Shown piece after piece: positions 8,957 through 17,728 of a DNA stretch of 64,000 bases. A model generated the notes under the pieces. It did no database searches, was not told the DNA's origin, and was given only the letters and a program-made list of their open reading frames with translations. Every line of letters begins with the position of its first letter. The stretch's first letter is position 1. The stretch is from assembly GCF_014323565.1 (NCBI RefSeq), contig NZ_CP058669.1:2197501-2261500 (forward strand). The letters are read 5' to 3'. A program made the translations under genes and the position numbers. The stretch is from Hyphobacterium sp. CCMP332. Lineage in GTDB: Bacteria; Pseudomonadota; Alphaproteobacteria; Caulobacterales; Maricaulaceae.

Positions 8957-11008
8957 TCAAGGCTCCTCAGCCGCCTCGTCCATGGGACCAGGCCAGTCTT
9001 CAAGGAAAATGCTGTCATACTGACCTCGATCAGGTCCAATCACTCTGTCAAACATTGCCGTGGTTTGGGTTAGCAATAAACGCCAGTTTCCATCCTCCTC
9101 GAAAGAGTGCCCGGCATCGCTATAGGTTTGAAAAAAGTAGTCGCCTCCGACTTCGGCCAAAGCCTCCGCCATTCTCTCAGTGTGATCGAACGGCACAACG
9201 GAGTCATCCGTACCGTGTGCAAGAAGAACCGGCATTGTCATACGATCAGCCAGATGAATCGGGGAAGCCCAATACATGCGATCACGATCGGTTCGTGGAT
9301 TCCCGATGGCTGTGGTCCAGTATGCGTATGCATTCTCATTATTGCGCTGCCAGTAATCAACGAAACCCAGCAGATCTGTCACCGCGGCGCCCGCAAAAAC
9401 GCATTGATACAGGTCGGGCCGGGTTGCCCCGCCCATCAGCGCTGCATATCCACCATAGCTGAATCCTGCGATGCATATCCGGTCAAACGCGACTCGCCTT
9501 TGATCAATCATCACCTGTACGGCATCATCCAGATCTAGCTGCATTCGCTCGCCCCAACGGCCATATCCCGATTCAGCAAAATCGCTGCCGTAACCAGACG
9601 AACCACGAAAATTCGGTTGCAGGACCGCATAGCCTCGCGACGCATAGTATTGGGCGATAAAATCAAATCCGTAATCATCGCGGCGTTCGGGACCGCCATG
9701 CGGCAATAGAATCAAAGGTGTATCCGGCCCCATACCGCGCCTTGGTATAGTAAGGTATGCTGTCAATGGAACGCCGTCGCTCGCTTGATAGCGAACGATC
9801 TCGACATCATGCAACACATCTGGCGGCAAGCGCGGTCGCGGTGTCATCAGCGGGTCAACAGATCCCGATGCACGATCATAGAGGTAATATACGCCGGCCT
9901 CACGCGGCCCGGTGACATACAAAATCATGCGCTCGCCAGCAAAACTGGCGGGTAATACACTGACATCATCGCCAAAGAAATTCCGCAGGCCACGATAATG
10001 TCGACGCAGATCAGGATCTGTTATTTCGACCTCAAACCGATCATCCGTAAAGGCATATCCCAGATAGGCTCCGTTCTGCGGGTTGACCATGATATGGCTG
10101 ATATCCACCCGATCATGCTCAGCCATGGTTTGGACATATGTCCCTTCTGCAAGGTCATAGAGATAGATACCACGCCGATCGGATCCGTCGCGCCGACTAA
10201 AGACGTATATTTGCCCCGGCTGGTCTGAAATGCCGCCCCAGGCAAATTCGCTGGCGCGATCAGATAACTCATTGGTCCGGAATTGCGCTGTCCGGCGCCA
10301 ACGCCGCTCACCCGGCTGTCGTGTAAACACCTCTACGCGGCGCCCGCGGTAATTCACATCTACACGCATTACGGCCACACCGTCGCCATTGGTGTACCAT
10401 TGTCGCGTGTGCGAATTACCATCCTCAATCACATCCGCCGCACCGGTTTCGGTATTCACACGCCAAAGATCGAGGGAATCGCCACGGTAGGCGGCCATCA
10501 AAATATGTTCAGGGTCATCGGGCAGAATATTGACGAGTTCATTGCCGTAGGCGTTATAAAGATTGTCAAAGACCCGGCGCTCTTCCTCAAATAGCACAGT
10601 CGGGCTGGACATGTCTCGGCGGTCGTAACTGACCGTCCTGATAGAGGGCACGTCGACCGGAACACCCCGGACTCGGACCAGCCCTCGGCGTAACAGCGTG
10701 ACAAGCACCCTGTCATCGCTCGCCCAACCAATATTGATAATTGGTAGCCGACCAAAGCCCGTCTGACTCACATTTGAATTATCGGGCGAATCGAGATCGC
10801 GAATGACGAGGACATCGCCATTTTCGGCATGGTCAGTGTGCACCATGAAGGCGAGATAACGCCCGTTGGGCGACAGAACCGGCCGCGTGACTTCCGGTGT
10901 ATCCAGAAAATCCTCGAGTTCCGCCTGACCATATGCAGGTAGATCATCCTGAGCGCTGGCGTTGCAGGCGACCAGACATACGAGCACAAACGTAACGAAA
11001 CTTCGCAA
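8957..11008 (-). CDS. Secreted S9-family prolyl oligopeptidase-type serine peptidase (copy 2)
   Basis: Paralog of the preceding peptidase over its full length (compare GFSYGGYAALMGG nucleophile, HGTDDSVVPF aspartate, SDAGHSFEE histidine, HGGPERRDDYGFD). The best start is TTG at 11008, eight bases after a GGGGAG ribosome site; it gives MRSFVTFVLVCLVACNASAQ, a signal peptide in which LVAC could act as a lipobox or ASA-Q as a signal peptidase I site. An ATG 48 bases upstream lacks a site. The gene looks more AT-rich and less codon-biased than copy 1 and its neighbours, suggesting a different history. The tail is acidic (DEAAEEP). Confidence 0.87.
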   Translation of the reverse strand: MRSFVTFVLVCLVACNASAQDDLPAYGQAELEDFLDTPEVTRPVLSPNGRYLAFMVHTDHAENGDVLVIRDLDSPDNSNVSQTGFGRLPIINIGWASDDRVLVTLLRRGLVRVRGVPVDVPSIRTVSYDRRDMSSPTVLFEEERRVFDNLYNAYGNELVNILPDDPEHILMAAYRGDSLDLWRVNTETGAADVIEDGNSHTRQWYTNGDGVAVMRVDVNYRGRRVEVFTRQPGERRWRRTAQFRTNELSDRASEFAWGGISDQPGQIYVFSRRDGSDRRGIYLYDLAEGTYVQTMAEHDRVDISHIMVNPQNGAYLGYAFTDDRFEVEITDPDLRRHYRGLRNFFGDDVSVLPASFAGERMILYVTGPREAGVYYLYDRASGSVDPLMTPRPRLPPDVLHDVEIVRYQASDGVPLTAYLTIPRRGMGPDTPLILLPHGGPERRDDYGFDFIAQYYASRGYAVLQPNFRGSSGYGSDFAESGYGRWGERMQLDLDDAVQVMIDQRRVAFDRICIAGFSYGGYAALMGGATRPDLYQCVFAGAAVTDLLGFVDYWQRNNENAYAYWTTAIGNPRTDRDRMYWASPIHLADRMTMPVLLAHGTDDSVVPFDHTERMAEALAEVGGDYFFQTYSDAGHSFEEDGNWRLLLTQTTAMFDRVIGPDRGQYDSIFLEDWPGPMDEAAEEP

Positions 11009-11016
11009 TGTGAATT

Positions 11017-11049
11017 CTCCCCTCCCCTCGGATTTAAGAGGATGGGGAG
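11017..11049 (-). promoter_or_regulatory. Hairpin that includes the ribosome binding site of the second S9 peptidase
   Basis: On the minus strand CTCCCC (rc of 11044-11049) and CCTC (rc of 11038-11041) can pair with GAGG (rc of 11026-11029) and GGGGAG (rc of 11017-11022), leaving an eight-base loop and a small internal loop. GGGGAG is the Shine-Dalgarno sequence eight bases before the TTG start. The structure could limit initiation at an already weak start codon. This is a by-eye fold; if translation begins at the upstream ATG the element would lie inside the coding region. Confidence 0.4.
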
Positions 11050-11136
11050 GGATCACGCAATGCCTGATTGATCCGGCGGCGGCTTTGGCGGGGCTAAACC
11101 AACAAGATCGTCAACAGAGCGACAGAGAAGCGGCGT

Positions 11137-12036
11137 TCAGTCGCAGCTGATGGTCAACGGACTGGTTTCGGTATCGCCTGCGGCATCAAAATAGAGCGTC
11201 GCGACCATGCGCGGCGTACAGATAAAGCGCCAGTTCCAGTCGTCCCCATAGTCTGCCAGCGGATCGGCCGCCAGTACGTCTTCGAGCGACAAACCCTCTT
11301 CGACGAGTGGCGCAATAATCGCCCGTGTCGCAACAATCATGTCGATCGAGGCCTGAATGTCCGAGCGCGTCGAGAGCGGCCCATGGCCGGGAATGACCTG
11401 AGTGTCGGGCCCGGCGACGCGCAAACCGGTTTCCATCGCATCAATAAACCCTTCGATAGACCCGCCACCGGCGACATCAATGTAGGGGAAGAGACCCGAA
11501 AAAAGTGTGTCACCCATGTGAAGGACATCCGCGCCCTCGAAATAGACCAGTGCGTCGCCATCTGTGTGCGCGGACGGCACGTGGACCGCACGCACCGTCT
11601 CGCCATTCATGTGAAAATGAAGGTCTTCGCCAAATGTCAGGATCGGCAAAAATCCGTATTCATTCTGCGAATCGGAATTGGCCAGCCGCGTTCGGATATT
11701 GTGGTGGGCGACGATAGTTGCGCCTTCGGCGTGGAAGTGATCATTCGAACCCGTATGATCGCCGTGATAGTGAGTGTTGAGGACAAAACGTGGCACGCCC
11801 TCGCCCGCAATATCGGCAATAGCCGCTTCGACTTGCGGCCCGGAATTGGGCAAAAGGTCGTCCACCAGCAAGATGCCGTCTGCGCCCGTCAGAAACGCCA
11901 TATTGCCGCCGGCTCCGGTCGACAGCATGACAATGCCGCCGCGTAACTGGGTCGGCTCGAATTCGTACTGACGATCCTGGGCGCTTGCGCCCGCGGCAAA
12001 GGCCAGAATGGACGCGGTGACGAATACAGATTTCAT
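11137..12036 (-). CDS. Exported metallo-beta-lactamase-fold hydrolase
   Basis: A 299-residue MBL-fold protein with signal peptide MKSVFVTASILAFAAGASAQ. Zinc ligands: HYHGDH at residues 89-94 (HxHxDH motif), His in VPSAHTDGD, Asp in HMGDTLFSG and His in IPGHGPLS, the complete dinuclear set. The GGNMAFLTGADGILLVDD region is typical of periplasmic MBL proteins resembling class B3 lactamases or quinoprotein relay enzymes (SoxH-like). Substrate is unknown; beta-lactam hydrolysis is possible but not implied. The ATG at 12036 follows an ideal GGGAGGA; the 23 extra residues of the longer frame overlap the divergent gene's promoter. Confidence 0.87.
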   Translation of the reverse strand: MKSVFVTASILAFAAGASAQDRQYEFEPTQLRGGIVMLSTGAGGNMAFLTGADGILLVDDLLPNSGPQVEAAIADIAGEGVPRFVLNTHYHGDHTGSNDHFHAEGATIVAHHNIRTRLANSDSQNEYGFLPILTFGEDLHFHMNGETVRAVHVPSAHTDGDALVYFEGADVLHMGDTLFSGLFPYIDVAGGGSIEGFIDAMETGLRVAGPDTQVIPGHGPLSTRSDIQASIDMIVATRAIIAPLVEEGLSLEDVLAADPLADYGDDWNWRFICTPRMVATLYFDAAGDTETSPLTISCD

Positions 12037-12134
12037 GAGATCCTCCCTGATGGCTCCTGTCTCATATAGAGCGTTATCACCGGAACGTCTTGCAAATCCC
12101 GTCAAATTTACCGGCTATTCACCCTGAAGGGCGC

Positions 12135-12707
12135 ATGTCACGAACCATGCAACGCCTCCTGCGCCTTCTCCTGTTTGCCATCCTCGTGATGACGTCGCCC
12201 GCCATTCTGGCGCAGGACGCCGACACGCCTTCAGGCTATCCGGTGCCGCGCTTTGTCTCATTGAAGGTCAGCGTGGCTTACGGACGCGAGGGACCGAGCC
12301 AGGATCATCAGATCGTCTGGCGCTATGTGCGCGAGGGATTGCCGCTGCGGGTAACGGCAGAAGCGCCCGGTTGGCGCCGTGTGGAAGATCCCGGCGGCGA
12401 AGTCACCTGGATGCACCACTCCCTGCTCTCGGGCCGGAGAACCGTCTTTATTCCGGAAGAAACAGAATTGCGCATTCGCCCGGATAACGACGCCAATATC
12501 GAAGCCGTCGCAGAAGCCGGGGCCATACTGGACCTGGAGCGTTGCGCAGACGGCTGGTGCCGCCTTGAAGCGCAGGGACATCATGGCTGGGTACAGGCCG
12601 ATGCCGTTTGGGGTCTGATGCCATCTGATCTGGGGCTGAGCGATGCTGCCACAGACAGCCTCGCCGCCTTGAGTGCCTCGTCGCCGCATGATACCGCTGA
12701 TCACTGA
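12135..12707 (+). CDS. Exported SH3-domain protein (two SH3_4-like repeats)
   Basis: A 190-residue protein with signal peptide (LLRLLLFAILVMTSPAILAQ) followed by two bacterial SH3-like units: residues about 35-100 (FVSLKVSVAYGREGPSQDHQIVWRY...WMHHSLLSGRR) and about 100-155 (ETELRIRPDNDANIEAVAE...GWVQADAVWG). This architecture is common in alphaproteobacteria and probably binds cell-wall or periplasmic ligands. ATG 12135 is preceded by GAAGG; a TTG 45 bases upstream extends the frame. It is divergent from the MBL gene and precedes fabA in the same direction by about 70 bp. Confidence 0.82.
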   Translation: MSRTMQRLLRLLLFAILVMTSPAILAQDADTPSGYPVPRFVSLKVSVAYGREGPSQDHQIVWRYVREGLPLRVTAEAPGWRRVEDPGGEVTWMHHSLLSGRRTVFIPEETELRIRPDNDANIEAVAEAGAILDLERCADGWCRLEAQGHHGWVQADAVWGLMPSDLGLSDAATDSLAALSASSPHDTADH

Positions 12708-12780
12708 AAGCGGTGGATATCTGACGGCTTGATCCCCCGCTCCAATTCATAAAGCGGACCGTCACCGATCGGGATCGAAT

Positions 12781-13308
12781 ATGACAGAACGCCTCAACGC
12801 GCTTTCCTATGAAGACCTGCTGCGCTCAGCCAGCGGCGAGCTCTTCGGGCCGGGCAATGGACAATTGCCTTCACCGCCCATGCTGATGATGGACCGCATC
12901 ACCCACATTTCCGAGGAAGGTGGCGAATACGGCAAGGGCCAGATCATAGCCGAGCTCGACATCACCGATGACAAGTGGTTTTTCGAATGCCATTTCAAGG
13001 GCGATCCGGTCATGCCGGGCTGTCTGGGTCTGGACGCCATGTGGCAAATGGTCGGGTTTTTTCTCGTCTGGGCCGGCAATCCCGGCAAGGGGCGGGCCAT
13101 CGGATGCGGCGAAGTCAAATTCGTCGGCCAGGTGACGCCGGACGTGAAACTCGTTCGATACCAGATCGACATGAAGAAAATCGTCAAGCGCGGACTGGTG
13201 CTTGGCGTTGCCGATGCGCGGCTCTTCGCCGACGATAAGGAAATCTACAAGGCCAAGGATCTCAAAGTCGGCCTCTTCAAACCGGAAGATCTCGCCCGTC
13301 AGGGCTGA
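12781..13308 (+). CDS. fabA: 3-hydroxydecanoyl-ACP dehydratase/isomerase
   Basis: Dehydrates 3-hydroxydecanoyl-ACP and isomerises trans-2- to cis-3-decenoyl-ACP, the branch point to unsaturated fatty acids. Catalytic His71 ([14 protein letters not shown]) and Asp85 (CLGLDAMWQ) are both present; 175 residues is the normal size. First gene of a fabA-fabB-fabI operon (25 and 18 bp gaps), a standard alphaproteobacterial arrangement. Confidence 0.96.
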   Translation: MTERLNALSYEDLLRSASGELFGPGNGQLPSPPMLMMDRITHISEEGGEYGKGQIIAELDITDDKWFFECHFKGDPVMPGCLGLDAMWQMVGFFLVWAGNPGKGRAIGCGEVKFVGQVTPDVKLVRYQIDMKKIVKRGLVLGVADARLFADDKEIYKAKDLKVGLFKPEDLARQG

Positions 13309-13332
13309 GCCCCGAATTACAGGAGTTCATCA

Positions 13333-14547
13333 ATGCGCCGTGTTGTGATCACCGGGCTAGGCGTAATTTCGCCTATCGGAAACAATGCCGACGAAGTCGC
13401 CGCCTCGCTGAAAGCGGGCAAGAGCGGCATCGGCTTCATGCAGGAATTTGCTGACCATAATTTCAAGTGCCAGGTCGGCGCCAAGCCGGATATCGACCCC
13501 GCAGAGCATGTCGACAAACGCGTCTATCGCTTCATGAGCGAAGGCGCGGGCTGGTGCTATATGGCGATGGAAGAGGCCATCGCCGCTTCGGGAATTGGCG
13601 AGGATGACATCTCCAACCCGCGTACCGGGATTATCATGGGCTCGGGCGGTCCCTCGGCCGGCACGATTGTTCATGCCGCCGACATAACCCGCGACAAGGG
13701 CCCGCGCCGTATTGGCCCCTTTGCCGTGCCCAAGGCGATGAGCTCAACGGCCTCGGCCACGCTGGCCACTCCTTTCAAGATCCTCGGCGTCAATTATTCC
13801 ATCACATCGGCCTGCACGACGTCACTGCATTGCGTCGGGGCCGCGGCAGAGCAGATCCAGTGGGGCAAGCAGGATGTGATGTTCGCCGGCGGTTGTGAGG
13901 AAATTCACTGGGCGCTGTCCAACCTGTTTGATGCCATGGGCGCAATGTCGACGAAGTATAACGACACACCGCAACAGGCTTCGCGGGCGTTCGACAAGGA
14001 TCGCGACGGCTTTGTCGGCGGGGCCGGGGCCGGTGTCGTCGTGCTGGAAGAATATGAACGCGCCAAAAAGCGCGGCGCCCCGATCCTCGCCGAGATCACC
14101 GGCTACGGGGCCACATCCGATGGCTATGACATGGTCGCCCCCTCCGGTGAAGGCGCTGTACGCTCCATGAAGCTGGCCATGGAAACCGCCGGATCGGACA
14201 TCGATTATCTCAACCCGCACGCCACCGCGACGCCCGTCGGGGACATCACCGAGATGAAGGCCGTCAAGACCGTCTTCGGCGACAAGGCTCCGATGATTTC
14301 GGCAACCAAGTCCATGACCGGCCATTCGCTCGGCGCTGCCGGTGCGCATGAACTCGTCTATACGCTGTTGATGATGCGGGATAATTTCGTGGCACCTTCG
14401 ATCAATGTTTTCGACATGGATCCGGACATTGCCGCGCTGAACCTGCCTATCATCACCGAAACCCGCGACGCCCAGATCAACACCGCCATGTCCAATTCCT
14501 TCGGCTTTGGCGGCACGAATGGTACGGTCGTCGTCGCCAAAGTCTGA
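13333..14547 (+). CDS. fabB: 3-oxoacyl-ACP synthase I
   Basis: Condensing enzyme that elongates the cis-3-decenoyl-ACP made by FabA. The thiolase-fold catalytic triad is Cys161 (SACTTSLHC), His in NPHATATPVGD and His in TGHSLGAAGAHE; the C terminus has the family FGFGGTNG. A clear AGGAG precedes the ATG. The 404-residue length and its position directly after fabA favour FabB over FabF. Confidence 0.95.
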   Translation: MRRVVITGLGVISPIGNNADEVAASLKAGKSGIGFMQEFADHNFKCQVGAKPDIDPAEHVDKRVYRFMSEGAGWCYMAMEEAIAASGIGEDDISNPRTGIIMGSGGPSAGTIVHAADITRDKGPRRIGPFAVPKAMSSTASATLATPFKILGVNYSITSACTTSLHCVGAAAEQIQWGKQDVMFAGGCEEIHWALSNLFDAMGAMSTKYNDTPQQASRAFDKDRDGFVGGAGAGVVVLEEYERAKKRGAPILAEITGYGATSDGYDMVAPSGEGAVRSMKLAMETAGSDIDYLNPHATATPVGDITEMKAVKTVFGDKAPMISATKSMTGHSLGAAGAHELVYTLLMMRDNFVAPSINVFDMDPDIAALNLPIITETRDAQINTAMSNSFGFGGTNGTVVVAKV

Positions 14548-14564
14548 TCCTGAAAGGTCTTCCC

Positions 14565-15383
14565 ATGTCTGATACTGTTTTCCCGACCGGCGATCTGATG
14601 AAGGGCAAGCGCGGCCTCATCATGGGCGTCGCCAACAAGAATTCCATCGCCTGGGGCATTGCCCAGCAGCTCGCTGCGCAAGGCGCGGAACTGGCCTTTT
14701 CCTATCAGGGCGAAGCGCTGGAAAAGCGTGTCCGTCCATTGGTCGAAAGCCTGGGGCCGGGGCCCTTCATGCTCTCTGCCGACGTCACCGACGATGCCTC
14801 CATGGATGCCTGCTTTGCGGCCATCGAGAAAAAATGGGGCAAGATGGATTTTCTGGTTCACGCCATCGCCTTTGCCGGCAAGGACGAGCTGGTCGGCTCG
14901 TTTACTGAAAACACCACGCGCGACGGCTGGCGCCGGGCGATGGAAATCTCAGCCTTCTCATTTGTCGATGCCGGTAAACGTGCCTCACATCTGATGACGG
15001 AGGGCGGCTCCATGGTCACGCTCACCTATCTCGGCTCGGAACGCGTCGTGCCGTCCTACAATGTCATGGGCGTCGCCAAGGCCGCTCTGGAAGCGTCCAC
15101 CCGCTACATGGCCCGTGATCTCGGACCGTCTGGCATTCGCGTCAACGCCCTCTCGGCCGGCCCGATGCGGACCCTCGCCATGGCGGGCATTTCCGGTGGC
15201 AAATCCCTCATGCGCACGGGCCGCGAATGGTCGATGATGAAGGAAGACACGCGCATCGAAGGCGTGGCGGGCGCGGCGCTCTATCTTCTGTCCGATCTCG
15301 GCCATTCCTGCACGGGCGAAACCCTGCACGTTGATGCCGGCTTCCACGCTGTGGCCGTGCCGAGCATGGATGATGACGAGTAG
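14565..15383 (+). CDS. fabI: Enoyl-ACP reductase (NADH), SDR type
   Basis: Completes each elongation cycle by reducing trans-2-enoyl-ACP. It has the FabI variant of the SDR cofactor motif (IMGVANKNSIAWGIA) and the YxxxxxxK active site in SYNVMGVAKAALE. The 272-residue size and the AGPMRTLA substrate loop are typical of the triclosan-target group; susceptibility cannot be judged. Last gene of the fab operon, followed by a strong terminator about 30 bp after the stop. Confidence 0.95.
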   Translation: MSDTVFPTGDLMKGKRGLIMGVANKNSIAWGIAQQLAAQGAELAFSYQGEALEKRVRPLVESLGPGPFMLSADVTDDASMDACFAAIEKKWGKMDFLVHAIAFAGKDELVGSFTENTTRDGWRRAMEISAFSFVDAGKRASHLMTEGGSMVTLTYLGSERVVPSYNVMGVAKAALEASTRYMARDLGPSGIRVNALSAGPMRTLAMAGISGGKSLMRTGREWSMMKEDTRIEGVAGAALYLLSDLGHSCTGETLHVDAGFHAVAVPSMDDDE

Positions 15384-15411
15384 GCATTAAACAGCCACCC
15401 CGAAGTCAAGA

Positions 15412-15440
15412 CCCCGCCGGATCGCTCCGGCGGGGTTTTT
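15412..15440 (+). terminator. Rho-independent terminator of the fabA-fabB-fabI operon
   Basis: Perfect 10 bp stem CCCCGCCGGA / TCCGGCGGGG with a TCGC loop, followed directly by TTTTT. It lies 28 bases after the fabI stop. The minus-strand reading has no T-run directly after the stem, so it serves mainly the plus strand. Confidence 0.92.
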
Positions 15441-15441
15441 G

Positions 15442-16671
15442 TTATTCCGCAGGGGTCGCAACGGGTCGGGGGCGCGGCATCCCCTTCAACCCGAAGAGCG
15501 GCCTCAGCCACGCCACCCGCCGGATGATCTCGAAACCGAGCACACAGCCGCCGAGCGTGACCGCCGTCAGGGCGGCAAATTCCGTCCATACGCCCCATCC
15601 CTGCTGCGCCATCCAGTAGCCCGCCGTCACTGTGATGGTCTGGTGCAGAATGTAGAAGGGGAAGATCGCCTCGGTCAGATAGCGCCGCGCCGGGCCATCA
15701 CGGTTGAGAAAGCGCTGGGCCAGACCGGTCAGCGTCAGAATGATCGACCAGGCAAATACGATGCGGGCAATGCGAGCCGTCCAGATGATGGCGTCATGTT
15801 CCAGCGCCGCCTCAAAATTCGTGTAGGCGGCAAGCAGGAAGGCAAAGAGCACGAGCGTGAGCCCGCCAACGACCGGCAGCGCCCGGTCCACGGCGCGCCA
15901 CAGCGCACCATTCTTCGCGAAGGCATAGCCATAGAGGAGGATAGTCAGGCTGCCGGCATGATTGGCCCAGTCATCGAGCAGGGCATGGGTGGTCGGGAAT
16001 TGCGCGGCCAGGGTGAAGCGGATCACCAGAAACGGAATGACCGGCAGGGCAACCAGGAGGACCGGACCGATGACCGGGCGGGCAAAGAGCTCGCCCGCAC
16101 GCCGCATGAATCCGCCGTCGGCCCCGGACCGCAACAGCGGGATCAGGGGTGCCAGCAACAGCGAATAGACGAAAAGATAGACGACATACCACAGGTGGTT
16201 CCAGGTCGGTGTGTGGACAGACCACGGGCCGTCCCACTGGAAAGCATAGCCCTGATAGAAATCCCACACATTCGGGCCGATCTCGCCGGCGCGCAGGAGC
16301 TCGACATAGGTTTGCGGCGCGACGATCACATACATGCCGAACAGGATGACCGATAACAGGCGGATGAAGCGCTCGCGCGCAAAACCGGCACTGCCCAGCT
16401 TGTCGGACAGGAAGCGCAGCGCCACACCGGAAATGAAGAAGAGCAGCGGCAGCCGCCAGGGCGAGGATAGCCACATGATCGGCTCCATCGTGTCATTGGC
16501 ATGTGTGCTCTTGGCGTGCCAGCCCTCGGTATTGAAGAACATGCCGATGTGATAAAAAATCAGCAGGCCGAAGGCGATGATCCTGAGCCAGTCGAGATCA
16601 TGACGTCGCGTGAACACGGCGTTGGGTCCGGGCTGCGGGGCGGTTTGAGTGTGAGGTGTTGCGCGGGACAT
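15442..16671 (-). CDS. Acyltransferase family 3 / OpgC-like integral membrane protein
   Basis: A 409-residue protein with about ten membrane segments. The N-terminal signature RRHDLDWLRIIAFGLLIFYHIGMFF (His in the first helix) and the RLPLLFFISGVALRF segment are those of acyltransferase-3/OpgC membrane proteins that O-acylate or succinylate periplasmic glucans, lipids or surface sugars. The C-terminal EAIFPFYILHQT is also conserved. The acceptor is unknown. It is divergent from a membrane-bound LytTR regulator, which could control it. Confidence 0.85.
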   Translation of the reverse strand: MSRATPHTQTAPQPGPNAVFTRRHDLDWLRIIAFGLLIFYHIGMFFNTEGWHAKSTHANDTMEPIMWLSSPWRLPLLFFISGVALRFLSDKLGSAGFARERFIRLLSVILFGMYVIVAPQTYVELLRAGEIGPNVWDFYQGYAFQWDGPWSVHTPTWNHLWYVVYLFVYSLLLAPLIPLLRSGADGGFMRRAGELFARPVIGPVLLVALPVIPFLVIRFTLAAQFPTTHALLDDWANHAGSLTILLYGYAFAKNGALWRAVDRALPVVGGLTLVLFAFLLAAYTNFEAALEHDAIIWTARIARIVFAWSIILTLTGLAQRFLNRDGPARRYLTEAIFPFYILHQTITVTAGYWMAQQGWGVWTEFAALTAVTLGGCVLGFEIIRRVAWLRPLFGLKGMPRPRPVATPAE

Positions 16672-16825
16672 GGGTCAGGCCTTTTTCAATGTGACGGCCC
16701 TTGTCTGACCCCTGTACGGCCCGCGCCGCTACACATGTGTGACCGTCAGCGGATGGCGGGGATGAAAACAGCAGCGCGCGGGATGAGCGGCGGTCTTGCG
16801 GGGCAGGCGGTCCGCGCCGCGCTTG

Positions 16826-16848
16826 CATGCACCGCCGGGCGGTGCATG
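16826..16848. promoter_or_regulatory. Perfect 23 bp palindrome upstream of the LytTR regulator gene
   Basis: CATGCACCGCC and GGCGGTGCATG form perfect 11 bp arms around one central G, ending nine bases before the preferred ATG of the LytTR gene. In RNA it would be a very stable hairpin next to the start; in DNA it could be an operator within the 186 bp between two divergent genes. There is no T-run, so it is not a terminator. Confidence 0.6.
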
Positions 16849-16857
16849 ATCGTCCCC

Positions 16858-17718
16858 ATGACCGATACCACGCGCCCCAGTGATATCCAGCGCGAACACC
16901 GCGCCCAGCGCGATGCCGTCATCCGCGCCTTTCTGGCCTATTCAGTCATCATCCTGGGCTTCTGGGTGATCAATTCGCTGTCCAACATCACCGAGGCCGA
17001 ACGCGGCGGCGGTGTCGCGCATGTCGCCGAGATCTGGTTTCTGGAAGGCACGAGCACTGCCTTTGTTCTCCTGCTTTTCTGGCCGGTCAGCTGGCTGGAA
17101 TCCCGCTATCCGGTCGGCGAAACGCGCTGGCCGGTGGCCATTCCGGTCCATGTCATCGGGTCCCTCGCGTTCTCAGCCATTCATGTCGGCGGGATCGCGC
17201 TGGCGCGCGACGGGCTGTGGCCGCTCCTGTTTGACGGCCAGTACGACTTCTTTGGCGACGGCGTCGGCCTCGTATTCGTCTATGAATACCGCAAGGACGT
17301 TATGGCCTACGCCGTCATCCTCTTCCTGCTCTACATTTTCCGCACCGTCGAACAGCACCGCATGGACGCCGAGGCCGCGAGGCGCGAGGCGCAGGTGCGT
17401 CACCGCGTGACCCTGAAGTGCGGCGGCCGGACCGTGCTCGCCGAGGCGGACGGTTTTCTGTTTGCCAGCGCGGCGGGCAATTATGTCGAGGCAACCTTTG
17501 CCACCGGCACGCATTTTGCGCGCCTGACCTTGCGCGAACTGGAAACCCAGCTGCGCGCCGCACAGGTCGACGCAGTGCGGGTGCACCGCTCCTTCATCGT
17601 CAATCGCTCGGCTATTGCCGAGATTGCACCCACCGGCGAAGGCGATGTGGTGATCACCCTGACCAGCGGTGCGCAGGTGCCAGGGTCGCGGCGGTATCGG
17701 GCGGCGCTTGAAGGCTGA
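16858..17718 (+). CDS. Membrane-anchored LytTR-domain transcriptional regulator
   Basis: About 286 residues: four hydrophobic segments (approximately residues 22-42, 60-80, 95-115, 145-165) followed by a C-terminal LytTR DNA-binding domain (about 190-285; LFASAAGNYVEATFATG, RLTLRELETQL, VRVHRSFIVNRSAI, VPGSRRYRAAL). There is no receiver domain, so sensing is probably through the membrane part. The frame is open much further upstream (to 16501) across the divergent gene's promoter; ATG 16858 (MTDTTRPSD) fits the fold best, but ATG 16762 and 16846 are alternatives. Upstream is a 23 bp palindrome; downstream a terminator. Confidence 0.82.
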   Translation: MTDTTRPSDIQREHRAQRDAVIRAFLAYSVIILGFWVINSLSNITEAERGGGVAHVAEIWFLEGTSTAFVLLLFWPVSWLESRYPVGETRWPVAIPVHVIGSLAFSAIHVGGIALARDGLWPLLFDGQYDFFGDGVGLVFVYEYRKDVMAYAVILFLLYIFRTVEQHRMDAEAARREAQVRHRVTLKCGGRTVLAEADGFLFASAAGNYVEATFATGTHFARLTLRELETQLRAAQVDAVRVHRSFIVNRSAIAEIAPTGEGDVVITLTSGAQVPGSRRYRAALEG

Positions 17719-17728
17719 CACGAACATC

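Noticed and set aside
16501-16857. N-terminal extension of the LytTR regulator frame
   Set aside because: It would overlap the divergent acyltransferase start and its translation shows no domain; open frames of this length are common by chance at this GC content.
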